A stretch of 52,039 nt of DNA from the NCBI GenBank assembly GCA_035527275.1, contig DATLBA010000047.1:1-52039 (forward strand), read 5' to 3'. The stretch is from DATLBA01 sp035527275 (GTDB lineage: Bacteria > Planctomycetota > Phycisphaerae > FEN-1346). The position numbers and the translations under genes are program-made. This document shows, piece after piece, positions 8,674 through 17,208 of the stretch. Each line of letters begins with the position of its first letter. Position 1 is the stretch's first letter. The notes below the pieces were generated by a model, which had not been told where the DNA came from, searched no databases, and saw only the letters and a list, made by a program, of their open reading frames with translations.

Positions 8674-10206
8674 CTACTCTCCCTCGCCGCCTTCGCCGAA
8701 CACCTGCGCGCCGAAACGATAAACTTGCGTCTCCGGCTCTTTCCAGGCGTCTGGCGGAAGGCCGGCCTTGCGGCACGCGTAGGTCAGGAATTCTTCACGG
8801 TTCCATCCCTGCTCGGTCGGGACCTGCGGCAAGAGCAGCCCCCGCCGCCAGCCCCGCACCATCATCAAGCCGTCCCGGCCCACCTGAACTTCCTTCGGAT
8901 CTGCGAGCCGTCGCATCGGCGTCAGGCAGGAAATCTCGATGGAAAGTTGCGGCACTTCCGCCTCGGTCACCGGGTCGGCCTTGAACCGCGGGTCTTCACA
9001 GGCGCGACATGCGTTCTCAATCACGGAAAGGTAAAGCGGTTTGACGGCGACGACGTGGCCGATGCAGCCGCGCAGGCGTCCCTTGTTCTCGAGCGTGACG
9101 AACGCCGCGCCGGGCGCCTTGAGCGCCGCCGTCAGGTCATACTTCACTTCGTCAACCTGCGGCGCTTTCCCGTTCTTCACATAAAATGCCACCGTGTCGC
9201 GCGCCAGCCGCAGCAACGTCCGCTGCTCCGCCCTTGTCAGGCCTCCCGTCATCTGCCAGAAAACGACGGCCGCATACGTGACCGAGTTCGACCAATCGCC
9301 GGTCACGTCGCCGCTCGTGTTGTAGGCGACGCGCCTGCCCTGGACGTCGTCCCACGGCTCGAGGATTTCGAGCAGCAGTCCGACGGCGTCCCGGCCGCAG
9401 ATCGTATCCCCGGTTTCCCTGAGGAACGTGTCCCAGCCAGCCACGTCCACCTGGACAATTTTTTCGACCGCCCGGTCGTTCAGCGCCTTGAGGCTGTCGC
9501 GCACATGCTCGCGGAACGGCACGTGCCCGAAACGCGGGCCGAAATGGCAGAAGTCCGTACTTACGACCAGCAGCGTCTCTTCATTGACGAGGTCGCGGAC
9601 GGCGGCGGCCAGCGTCGCCCGCTCTTCCGGCTTCAGGTTACCTACCAGCACCTCAACCATCTTGAAGTCCTTGAGGACACGCTGAAGCATCGGCAGTTGA
9701 TTCTCGACCGAGTGTTCGTTCTGGTGGGCCGCCGGCTGCTCCGTCACGATGGAGCACTCCAGCAGCGCATCCCGCGCCTCGGCGTCCACCCGAATCGAGC
9801 CGAGCGGCGTTTTGTATGCCTCGACGCGAAGAACGCTCGCGCCTCGGACCTGCGCCTGGTGGCTCGGGCCCAGCAGAATGACCCGGCGATACGGGTATCC
9901 TTTCAACGTGGCGTAGGCCTTGCCGGCCACAGCGCCGCAGTACTGATAGCCGGCATGAGGGCAAACGAGAGCGATTGGCTGGCGCGGCACGGCTGGCTCA
10001 GGGAGTGAAAGGAAGGCATCCACCGTGCGGCCCAATTTTTCGGCGTCCGCCGGGAACCATCGCCCTGCCCCGCTGCACGGATGGACCTTCTTTGCCTGGC
10101 CGGCGGGCTCCTGTGCCGCCGTGCAAGAGCCGTGAACAAGAACGAGGGGCAAAACAACGGACGCCAGGACCGGCCACCAACGTGCAAGTCCGCTGCGCGC
10201 ATCCAT
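8674..10206 (-). CDS. AmmeMemoRadiSam protein B-A fusion (Memo + AMMECR1), exported
   Basis: 510 residues. An N-terminal signal (residues about 8-28, hydrophobic, Ala/Cys cleavage region) precedes a Memo-like domain (about 43-316; VCPHAGYQYCG, LLGPSHQ, STDFCHFG, TICG). An AMMECR1 domain follows (about 322-500) with the hallmark LRGCIG at 378-383. In many genomes these are separate genes; here they are fused and carry a secretion signal. First gene of the minus-strand unit with DUF362 and radical SAM downstream. No biochemical function is established for the set; metal or cofactor handling outside the cytoplasm is speculation. Confidence 0.88.
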   Translation of the reverse strand: MDARSGLARWWPVLASVVLPLVLVHGSCTAAQEPAGQAKKVHPCSGAGRWFPADAEKLGRTVDAFLSLPEPAVPRQPIALVCPHAGYQYCGAVAGKAYATLKGYPYRRVILLGPSHQAQVRGASVLRVEAYKTPLGSIRVDAEARDALLECSIVTEQPAAHQNEHSVENQLPMLQRVLKDFKMVEVLVGNLKPEERATLAAAVRDLVNEETLLVVSTDFCHFGPRFGHVPFREHVRDSLKALNDRAVEKIVQVDVAGWDTFLRETGDTICGRDAVGLLLEILEPWDDVQGRRVAYNTSGDVTGDWSNSVTYAAVVFWQMTGGLTRAEQRTLLRLARDTVAFYVKNGKAPQVDEVKYDLTAALKAPGAAFVTLENKGRLRGCIGHVVAVKPLYLSVIENACRACEDPRFKADPVTEAEVPQLSIEISCLTPMRRLADPKEVQVGRDGLMMVRGWRRGLLLPQVPTEQGWNREEFLTYACRKAGLPPDAWKEPETQVYRFGAQVFGEGGEGE

Positions 10207-10317
10207 CTTGCGCCTCCACTCAAGGCTCAGGGGACAAATTGCTGCCTACTGGTGATTATAGACTGAAATGGGGCGTGAGACAATGCGATGGAGTTATGGC
10301 CGCGGAATACGCAGCGC

Positions 10318-10818
10318 CTAATACTTCTCCCAGTGGACGACCTCGGCTAGGGGTCGCTTGGCAGGGTTCGGTAACTTCCCCTTCGGCCGGCCGAGCGCCG
10401 CCAGGGCAACCAGGCGCATCCCGGTCGGCGCGCCCAGCAACTCGACAACCCTCGGCGCGTAAGCCTTCTTATCGCCCGCGACCCAGCAGGCCCCCAGCCC
10501 AAGGGCGTGGGCCGCCACCAGCATGTTCTGCGCCGCCGCCGACCCGTCCTCCAGGTAATACTTCGTATCTTTCGCCAGGACCGCGATGCAGACGGGAGCG
10601 TCTGCGATGAATGGACCGTAATCGGTCATCCCGGCGATCGTGCGTCGGGCTTCGGCGTCGGTGACCACGACGAACTCCCACGGCTGCTCGTTCCGCGCGG
10701 TTGCGGCCAGGCGACCCGCGTCCACGACCTGCTCGACGAGTTTCCGCGGGACGTTCCGGTCGGTAAACTGCCGGCATGAGCGTCGAGTCCGAAGGGCTTC
10801 AAGGGCGTCCATCGGCAA
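10318..10818 (-). CDS. Nitroreductase-family FMN oxidoreductase (second copy)
   Basis: 166 residues. RRSCRQF at the N-terminus, ATARNEQPWEF for FMN binding and the AAAQNMLVAAHALGLGACW helix identify the family. Cytoplasmic, NAD(P)H/FMN-dependent; substrate unknown. A second Met two codons in (10,812) is an equally possible start. It lies directly downstream of the LptC/LptA-like gene (14 bases between), so it may share that transcript. Similar in size to the copy at 3,399-3,899 but clearly divergent. Confidence 0.85.
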   Translation of the reverse strand: MPMDALEALRTRRSCRQFTDRNVPRKLVEQVVDAGRLAATARNEQPWEFVVVTDAEARRTIAGMTDYGPFIADAPVCIAVLAKDTKYYLEDGSAAAQNMLVAAHALGLGACWVAGDKKAYAPRVVELLGAPTGMRLVALAALGRPKGKLPNPAKRPLAEVVHWEKY

Positions 10819-10832
10819 CTCCTCTACCTTTG

Positions 10833-13800
10833 CTATTCCGGCGTTCCCGAGATAACGCGCTGGTCCACCAGGTCAACGCGCTGGGTCGCGGGCCAATAGG
10901 TGATGACGCCGGCGACGACTTCGCCGAATTTTTGTTCGCGCTCGCTCGCCTGCCAGAGATGCGCCCATTGGTCCGCCCCCCGGTACAGGCGAATGCGCTG
11001 CGGCTCGCGGGTGTATATTAATCGCCGCCCTGTGCCGCGACGGTCGTCCACCCAGATCTTGACGCCGCCGTCGGCCATCAACTTCTCGACGTTCATGCGC
11101 TCTTCGCGCGGCGCCTGTTCCTGCGTGGGCGAGGCGGTCGTTTCAGCCGCCGCCTGTTCGCTGAAGACGATCTGGAGGTCGTCGCTTTCGATGCGCGTGG
11201 TGGTGGGCTCGCGCCGCGAAGAGCCCCCGCCGCCGGGTGCGGCGCGCCCCACGTGGGTCGTCTCGACGTTCCCTTTGAAGTAGGCCCGGTCGGCCTTCCC
11301 GTCGTAGGCCATCGCTTCGGCCCAGGCGACCTCGGTCCGCGCGTACCCGTCGGGGACCCCTGCGTCCCAGGCGGCTGCCACGTCTTCGGGGACAAGCCCT
11401 TTGCCCGCCGAATCGCCCGCGCCGGAGTCTTCACGAGAAAGGATGCGCAGCCGTCCCGGGCTGCTGATGTACGCTTTCCGGTTTTCCTCGAGGTAGGTCA
11501 GGTTGTCGCCGACCATTTCCATCTGGTACCGGACCGTCCCGTCCTCATCAAGTCGACGTTCGACGGCAGAGACGTCTTTGTCGGCGAGGATGCGCTGGAC
11601 GCCCTTTCGGCCCAGGAGGCCCTCCGTCCCGAGTTCGTCGCCGGCGCGCGTTTTTCCGGCCGACCCGTCGCTCGCTTCACCCTCCTTCTGCGGCAGGTCT
11701 TTGAAGTGGACCCACATCTGACGGCAGGAAAGTTCGCTGTCCGCCATCTTCGTGTGAACGTCGCCGTCGAAGAAGGCGAAATTGCGCTTGTCCTCGAAGG
11801 ACATGCGGCGGCTCCAGTCGATGTGGAGTGGCACGGGGCTGCGTAGCGGCTGGCCGCGCAAGTCCGTCGTCGCCGGAATCTCCAACCGGCCCGCACCATT
11901 CACCGTAGCCTTCCCCTCGGCCTGGCGGAACTCGATGCGAGGTCCGATGATGCGCGACCCGCCGCGCGCCGCCATGGCCGGTTTGCCTTCAAGAAGCATT
12001 ACGCCTTTGCCCAGGTCGCGCTTGACGTGGTCGCCCTCGGCCTCCAGATCGCCGCGCTCGATGAGGACGTTCCCGTAGGCGTCCAGGAAGTCGGCCTCGA
12101 GGCTCCCCTCGTCAGTCCGCGCGAACGTCACCGTGAGGTCCTCGGCGCGGATCTTGCCTTTCGGGTCGTTAATGGCGACGCGCCCCGACGCCTTCAGTTC
12201 CTTCGGGTCGGTGCCGCCGGAATCGGTTCGCGCGAAAGTGATGTCCAGGTCCTCACAGGTGATGTCGCCGACGGTTTCGGGCCGGCCGGCCGCGGCGGCC
12301 CCGCGTTCGTTCTTCACAACGACGCCCCCGTGGCCGACGAGGCGCTTGATGGCCTGGCCGCTGCCTTTCCGGGCGGGGAAGAAGTCAATAACGAGTTCGT
12401 CGCCTTCCAGGCGCCCGTCTTTCTGCACGACGACGGCATTGCCGCTGAAGGCGGCCTGTCGGATTTCGCCCATGCCGCTTTCCTCGCCGGTCGGCAGGCG
12501 GTAAAACGCAAGGCGCATCCCGCGCTCCCACGAGGCGTCGAGCGTGCTTGGCTTTCCCGCTTCCGGCGCCGCCGCTTCCGCAGAATCGCCCGAGGGTGCG
12601 CCCGTCAGGCTCCGCGTGGCGACCAGGGCATACAGTTCGCCCTTGCCGCGCACCTCAGCCGTGCCGAGGCTGCGATTGAAGTCCAGGCGGCCGCCCGTCA
12701 GACGCATCCGACCCGGCTGTTCGAGCAGGATCGGCGCGTCCTCGCCGACCACACGGCCGGCGCCCGTTTTCAGGTTATAGTTCACCTCGGCGCCGACGAT
12801 GCGGGTTCGCGCGTCCTCGACGGTGACGGGTTTGCCCGTGGCGGTCATTTCATACCGTTTGTCTCCGAGGGCCTTTTGCTCTTCCGGCCCGACCGGCGTG
12901 ATAATGAGCGGGCCGTCCGCGACGACGGTCAGCGGCGGGAGGGCACCCGGACGCAGATACGGCGGCGCTTCGGTCTCAGGCGGTTCGGCCGGCGGCGCGG
13001 CATCCGCTTCGGGCGCGCGCTGCTCCTCAGGCGGCACCGCCGGCAAATCGGCGGCGTTCGGCGATGCCCCACCGGGGCTGGCCGCGCCGGACGGCGTCCG
13101 CGAACGTCCGGCTTCGTTGTAAAGGGCCACCCGATCGCAGCGCAACCGTTGCTCCATCTGCCAAGCGTCCACGTTGCCGCCGAGATCGATGCGCCAGAGG
13201 CTGCCGCCGTCCTCCTCATCTTCGGGCGCTTTCCCGGGACCCGCCGGCGCTCGGTCGGCCGACGCGGGCTTCGGCGGCGGGGGGGGGACCTCCGCCGGTT
13301 CTTCCACCGCCTCCGATTCGGCGACCGGCCCCAACCCGATTTGAAGGCGCCGGCCAGCCTCCATCGAAATGAGAATGTCCTCCAGGAGGGTGAGTGTGTT
13401 GATGCGGCGAGTCTCTCGGTCGAGCACCATCCGCATCTTTCGGGCGGTCAGAAGCATCTCAGGTGCGACAAGGATCACCGGCCCGTCGGTCGTCAGTTCG
13501 TATCCTTTGTTGCTGAATTGAAGGTCTTCCACGCCGACCAAGAGATCGTCCGTCGGATCGTCCCGCGAACCGCTGTCGTGTGACAAGACGACGTTCCCCC
13601 ACATCCGCCCCGACTTGATGTGCTCGACGTCCGTCAGGGGACCTGTCGTGACGACCTGAGCCTGGTCGGCCACCAGAGTCATCACCTCGCCCTGTCGCGT
13701 GTAAAACTGGATGCGCGGGCGGGTGATGTCGGCGATGTTCCCTTCGCGCTCTTCGACCCGGTCGGCCAGGAAAGCCATCTCCGGTCGGCCCTGTCGGTCC

Positions 13801-14021
13801 TTGCGAACGATGTGCAGATTGGTGGTGACCTCGATCCTCAGCCCGTCGCCCACGTCGAGACCTTCGCGGTCTTCGGGCTCTTCAAGCCTCTGCCGCTCTG
13901 TCCCGACGCCCTCGACGGACCAGGAGGCATCCATCCAGCGGTACCAGTACCGGAAGGCCATGAAGACGAAGATCGCCCCCAGCAGCGGGAGCAGAACAAG
14001 CATGACGCGTCGGAAGGTCAT
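10833..14021 (-). CDS. Giant LptC/LptA (OstA)-like lipopolysaccharide export protein
   Basis: 1062 residues from the ATG at 14,021, chosen because it overlaps the kdsC stop as ATGA and places a membrane anchor (about residues 5-22) at the N-terminus. The next 150 residues look like LptC (asymmetric beta-strand pattern with FLADRVEEREG and a VMTLVADQAQV segment). Further OstA-like beta-repeat stretches recur at about 480-560, 590-760 and 890-1060, separated by low-complexity Pro/Glu/Ala linkers. Ordinary LptC and LptA are each near 190 residues. By family, such proteins form the periplasmic jelly-roll bridge that carries LPS outward. Several repeats in one chain could make a single-protein bridge. 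Confidence 0.75.
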   Translation of the reverse strand: MTFRRVMLVLLPLLGAIFVFMAFRYWYRWMDASWSVEGVGTERQRLEEPEDREGLDVGDGLRIEVTTNLHIVRKDRQGRPEMAFLADRVEEREGNIADITRPRIQFYTRQGEVMTLVADQAQVVTTGPLTDVEHIKSGRMWGNVVLSHDSGSRDDPTDDLLVGVEDLQFSNKGYELTTDGPVILVAPEMLLTARKMRMVLDRETRRINTLTLLEDILISMEAGRRLQIGLGPVAESEAVEEPAEVPPPPPKPASADRAPAGPGKAPEDEEDGGSLWRIDLGGNVDAWQMEQRLRCDRVALYNEAGRSRTPSGAASPGGASPNAADLPAVPPEEQRAPEADAAPPAEPPETEAPPYLRPGALPPLTVVADGPLIITPVGPEEQKALGDKRYEMTATGKPVTVEDARTRIVGAEVNYNLKTGAGRVVGEDAPILLEQPGRMRLTGGRLDFNRSLGTAEVRGKGELYALVATRSLTGAPSGDSAEAAAPEAGKPSTLDASWERGMRLAFYRLPTGEESGMGEIRQAAFSGNAVVVQKDGRLEGDELVIDFFPARKGSGQAIKRLVGHGGVVVKNERGAAAAGRPETVGDITCEDLDITFARTDSGGTDPKELKASGRVAINDPKGKIRAEDLTVTFARTDEGSLEADFLDAYGNVLIERGDLEAEGDHVKRDLGKGVMLLEGKPAMAARGGSRIIGPRIEFRQAEGKATVNGAGRLEIPATTDLRGQPLRSPVPLHIDWSRRMSFEDKRNFAFFDGDVHTKMADSELSCRQMWVHFKDLPQKEGEASDGSAGKTRAGDELGTEGLLGRKGVQRILADKDVSAVERRLDEDGTVRYQMEMVGDNLTYLEENRKAYISSPGRLRILSREDSGAGDSAGKGLVPEDVAAAWDAGVPDGYARTEVAWAEAMAYDGKADRAYFKGNVETTHVGRAAPGGGGSSRREPTTTRIESDDLQIVFSEQAAAETTASPTQEQAPREERMNVEKLMADGGVKIWVDDRRGTGRRLIYTREPQRIRLYRGADQWAHLWQASEREQKFGEVVAGVITYWPATQRVDLVDQRVISGTPE

Positions 14022-14575
14022 GGCCGCGTCCTCCACGGGTTGCGGGCGGGCGACAGGTCCGGCGGCAGCCGCTGGTCGTAACGGCGGCATACGTCGGCCC
14101 ACCGGCCCTGGTACTTCAGAATCAACTCGACCGTCTCGCGGACGGCCCCCGCCCCGCCCTGGTGCTCGGCCACATAGTGGGCCGCACGCCGCACCTCCGC
14201 CACCGCGTCCGCAGGGGCTACGGCAAAGCCCACCCGCGCCATGACGGGCAGATCCGGCAGGTCGTCGCCGACGTAACAGACTCGCTCGGGCGTCCGCCGG
14301 AACCGCTTCAGCACCTTCTCGAACACCGGCAGTTTGTCCTTGGCGTCTTCATAGACGGCCTGGACGCCTATTTCCTCGGCCCGCCGACGCACGGCGGCCG
14401 AGGCCCGGCCCGACACGATGGCGGCCTGGTGACCCGCGCGCAGCCAGTACTTGACCCCCTGGCCGTCCCGGACGCTGAATCGTTTAATCTCGCCGCCGCG
14501 CGGGCCGTAAACGATCCGCCCGTCGGTCAGGACGCCGTCCACGTCCAGCACCAATAGGTCGATGCTATCGAGCAT
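14018..14575 (-). CDS. kdsC: 3-deoxy-D-manno-octulosonate 8-phosphate phosphatase
   Basis: 185 residues, the usual KdsC length. HAD motif I is DVDGVLTDG (Asp11, Asp13). The VRDGQGVKYWLRAG region and IVSGR provide motif II, and YVGDDLPDLPVM provides motif III/IV. It hydrolyses Kdo-8-phosphate to Kdo in LPS core synthesis. The stop overlaps the start of the LptC-like gene, so Kdo production and LPS transport are coupled here. kdsD lies upstream on the same strand but is separated by a mobile-looking GxxExxY insert. Confidence 0.9.
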   Translation of the reverse strand: MLDSIDLLVLDVDGVLTDGRIVYGPRGGEIKRFSVRDGQGVKYWLRAGHQAAIVSGRASAAVRRRAEEIGVQAVYEDAKDKLPVFEKVLKRFRRTPERVCYVGDDLPDLPVMARVGFAVAPADAVAEVRRAAHYVAEHQGGAGAVRETVELILKYQGRWADVCRRYDQRLPPDLSPARNPWRTRP

Positions 14576-14603
14576 CCGCCGCTCCTAATTCTACAACGTT
14601 ATC

Positions 14604-14624
14604 TCAACGCAGAGAGCGCAGAGA
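14604..14624. repeat. Left inverted repeat flanking the GxxExxY gene
   Basis: A 21-base unit beginning TCAACGCAGAGA that matches the reverse complement of 15,026-15,046 with only two adjacent differences. It is followed by further GCAGAGA-type units up to about 14,632. Confidence 0.75.
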
Positions 14625-14635
14625 CCGCAGAGCAA

Positions 14636-15026
14636 CTACTCCTTAAAATGGTTAACGACGCGGCGAATCCCATCCTTCAAAACCCGCACGTTGAAATTGA
14701 TCAGCAGCCCGACCGCGCACCCCGACAGCCGGAGGTACGAAAGCAACTGGACCTCATGGATGCGTTCGATGCGGTCCACGGCCTTCAGTTCCACAGGCAC
14801 ACATCCCTCCACGAGCAGGTCCAGCCGGTATCCGCAATCCAGGTTCACGCCGGCGTACTTGACCGGCATCGCTTTCTGGCGCTCGACCTTTACGCCTCGC
14901 TGAGCGAGTTCATGGACCAGGCACGCTTCATACGCGGACTCGAGCAAGCCCGGCCCCAGTGCTGCGATGAACTGCCATCGCAGCCCCGATGACCGCTTCC
15001 GTAATCCGGTTCAATTCTTTACCCAT
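14636..15026 (-). pseudogene. GxxExxY-family protein, disrupted by a one-base frameshift
   Basis: Translation from the ATG at 15,026 gives 21 residues ending AAMAVHR, then runs into a wrong frame. Skipping one base near 14,963 continues with ALGPGLLESAYE, the family signature, and on to INFNVRVLKDGI. The repaired protein would be 129 residues, the normal length. As it stands only a TTG at 14,947 could start the intact downstream part (103 residues), which would lose the conserved N-terminal helix. The family is a PD-(D/E)XK-like nuclease-fold group of unknown role. The shift may be real decay or a sequencing error. The gene splits the Kdo operon. Confidence 0.8.
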
Positions 15027-15046
15027 CTCTGCCGTCTCTGCGTTGA
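15026..15046. repeat. Right inverted repeat flanking the GxxExxY gene
   Basis: Reverse complement of the left copy (two mismatches in 21). Its inner end touches the ATG of the GxxExxY gene, so the repeat and the gene form one unit of about 440 bp. Confidence 0.75.
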
Positions 15047-15156
15047 ATCTATCTTGCTCCATTACAAATCCCGGTGCACTCCGGCCTAGGCCGGGCGCTT
15101 TTCCGCAGCCCCGACCTCACGCGGTTTTGTTTTCATCTTAACTTTATGACATCTGT

Positions 15157-15186
15157 TCTCTGCGTTCTCTGCGTCCTCTGCGTTGA
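15157..15186. repeat. Third copy of the CTCTGCG-type repeat
   Basis: Three successive CTCTGCGT-like units ending in TTGA, in the same orientation as the right inverted repeat. It lies just downstream of the kdsD stop. The 110 bases between it and the right repeat have no gene. Confidence 0.6.
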
Positions 15187-15205
15187 AGAACACAGCGTAG
15201 TAGTA

Positions 15206-16240
15206 CTAGAGGCCGATTCCTTCGGCAAAGAGGTCCTGGACATCGACGAGCCCGACGAGGCGGCCTTCGGTATCGACGACGGGAATTTCCTCGATGAAAA
15301 ATCGGTTAATCAGTTGGATGGCCTCGGCGGCGGAGTCGCTCACAAGAATACACTTGGGATTCCGCGTCATGACCTCGCGGATGGGCCGGTCAAGGGCGTC
15401 GTCGCACCCCGCCTCCAGCAACCGACGCAGGTCCGCGTCGGTGAAGATACCGGAGAGTTTCCCCTGCGCGTCGGTGAGCACGATGGCGCCGCTACGGCGT
15501 CGCATGTCCTGCAGTTTGGCCATCGCCTCGCGCACCGAGAGGTTGTCGCGGACGGCAGGGAGGTCCTTTCCCCGGCGCATGACCGTCTCGACCATCAGGA
15601 GCCGCTGCCCCAGGCTCCCGCCCGGGTGATACAGGGCAAACTCTTCTCGGCTGAAGCGGCCGTCCTGCTGGTGCATCTTGAGAACCGTCAGCGCCAGAGC
15701 GTCGCCCAGGGCGAGCATCGCCGTCGTCGTCGCGCTGGGCGCGAGGCCCATCGGGCAGACCTCGTCGATCTCACCCATCCAGAGCATCGCCTTCGCCTTG
15801 CGGGCCAGCGTGGACTCCCGGTTGCCGGTCATCGCAATCACCGGAACCTTCATCTTCTCCAGTTGCCCGAGCAGGCGGGTCACTTCGGCCGTCTCGCCGC
15901 CGTAGGAAAGGATCAGGACAACGTCCTTCGGTCCGACGCGGCCCAGGTCACCGTGCACCGCTTCGGCAGCATGGAGAAAATGGCTCGGCGTGCCGGTGCT
16001 GGCGAGCGTTGCGGAAACCTTCCGGGCGATGATGCCCGCCTTGCCGATCCCGCTCGTGACGACGTTCCCCTTGCAGGCGTAGAGCATCTGTGCGGCCTGC
16101 TGGAAGGCGTCGCCCAGCCGGCCCACCATGCTGCGGAGCGCCTCGGCCTCGGCTTCCAGCACGTGCCGCGCGTAGGCCAAGTCCACGGCGGGGCCGGCTG
16201 ACTTCCTGCGGCCACGGCGTGCGGTCTTGCGTTTCGCCAT
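15206..16240 (-). CDS. kdsD: Arabinose-5-phosphate isomerase (KpsF/GutQ type)
   Basis: 344 residues. A SIS domain (about 40-180; TSGIGKAGIIARK, then LSYGGETAEV, then GLAPSATTTAMLALGDALA) is followed by two CBS domains (about 215-340; VMRRGKDLPAV and VMTRNPKCILV). It converts ribulose-5-phosphate to arabinose-5-phosphate, the first step of Kdo synthesis, in the cytoplasm. The CBS pair may sense nucleotides. A basic N-terminal extension (KRKTARRGRRK) precedes the SIS domain. kdsC and the LPS-export gene follow on the same strand beyond the GxxExxY unit. Confidence 0.92.
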   Translation of the reverse strand: MAKRKTARRGRRKSAGPAVDLAYARHVLEAEAEALRSMVGRLGDAFQQAAQMLYACKGNVVTSGIGKAGIIARKVSATLASTGTPSHFLHAAEAVHGDLGRVGPKDVVLILSYGGETAEVTRLLGQLEKMKVPVIAMTGNRESTLARKAKAMLWMGEIDEVCPMGLAPSATTTAMLALGDALALTVLKMHQQDGRFSREEFALYHPGGSLGQRLLMVETVMRRGKDLPAVRDNLSVREAMAKLQDMRRRSGAIVLTDAQGKLSGIFTDADLRRLLEAGCDDALDRPIREVMTRNPKCILVSDSAAEAIQLINRFFIEEIPVVDTEGRLVGLVDVQDLFAEGIGL

Positions 16241-16275
16241 GCCTGCCTCCCGTGCATTCGCCGACTATCCGGTAA

Positions 16276-16304
16276 AGTGTAAGCCTGCATGGGGGTGGCT
16301 GCAA
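16276..16304 (-). promoter_or_regulatory. Candidate promoter for kdsD
   Basis: On the minus strand, TTGCAG (16,304-16,299), a 17-bp spacer and TACACT (16,281-16,276). Both boxes are partial matches (3/6 and 4/6). The predicted transcript start is about 30 bases before the kdsD ATG. Confidence 0.4.
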
Positions 16305-16338
16305 GGGTTCTTCGGCGGAGAGGCGGAATGGGTCGGGT

Positions 16339-17208
16339 TCATTGACGATGTTTGCGCGACGTTTCCTGGAGGAACATCTTTTCGCGCTGGGTGAGGCTGT
16401 CGATTCCCTGCTCGTGGATCTTGCGGAGGATGCGGTCCACTTCGGTGTGGTCCGCCTCTTCGCGCCGCCGGCTCTGTGAGGTATGTTGGCTCCGGGCCGG
16501 ACCCCTGTGATACCGCCACCAGGCGGCGACGCGATCGCCGAACTTCATCCAGATGAAACCGACCACCAGGCCGCCCAAGTGCGCGGCGTGGGCAACATTG
16601 TCCACCAAGCCCAGGGTCAGGGCCTGCCAGGCATACACCGACTCGAGGATGAAGTACCCGAGGGCAAACCAGCGGGCTTCAACCCGGAGCGGGAAGAAGA
16701 AAATTAAAACATAAAGTTCCTGACGAGGATGCAGAACCGCGAACGCCATCAGGACGCCCATCACGCTGCCGGATGCCCCGACGGTCGCGTGGTCCAGGGC
16801 CGCCGGACCATACCAGCGCGTCATCAGGACGTTGAACGCCACCTGGCAAAGACCGCCCACCACGCCGCTCAAAAGATACAGGTAACAAAACCGCTTCCTC
16901 CCGAGCCCCTGTTCAATGTGCCTCCCAAGCATCCATAGAATGAGCATATTGATAGCAATATGCCAAAATCCACCATGAAGGAACTGGTACGTTACCAGAC
17001 GCCATAGTTGGAGCCTTACAAGGCTGTTGACGCTCAAAGCCCCCAGCGGCGCGATAATTTTGTGTCCCGTGGCCCAGTCCAGGACATAGACCGCCACCGT
17101 CACGAGCACAAGGATGCTGATCGCTGACCATCGGCGCGGCTGTCGGCTGAAGAAACCTCTCGCACCCCCCGGAGGCGGCGGCTCGTTCCAGGTCTCGCGC
17201 CATGCCAT
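16339..17208 (-). CDS. Rhomboid-family intramembrane serine protease
   Basis: 289 residues, six membrane segments between residues 28 and 222. Catalytic Ser146 lies in VGASGS and catalytic His210 in HAAHLGG. The conserved HxxxxHxxxN of helix 2 is His78, His83, Asn87. These proteases cut substrates inside the membrane. The soluble C-terminal tail (about 225-289) is charged and repeats EVDRILRKIHEQGIDSL-like sequence often seen after rhomboids in planctomycetes. The start overlaps the NUDIX stop by one base (TGATG), so the pair is coupled. Confidence 0.9.
   Translation of the reverse strand: MAWRETWNEPPPPGGARGFFSRQPRRWSAISILVLVTVAVYVLDWATGHKIIAPLGALSVNSLVRLQLWRLVTYQFLHGGFWHIAINMLILWMLGRHIEQGLGRKRFCYLYLLSGVVGGLCQVAFNVLMTRWYGPAALDHATVGASGSVMGVLMAFAVLHPRQELYVLIFFFPLRVEARWFALGYFILESVYAWQALTLGLVDNVAHAAHLGGLVVGFIWMKFGDRVAAWWRYHRGPARSQHTSQSRRREEADHTEVDRILRKIHEQGIDSLTQREKMFLQETSRKHRQ

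Noticed and set aside
12027..13583. Long open frame opposite the LptC-like gene
   Set aside because: An antisense frame kept open by high GC; no domain, and it covers a well-supported gene. The same applies to the long antisense frames at 4,431-6,269, 8,173-10,008 and 46,528-48,639.
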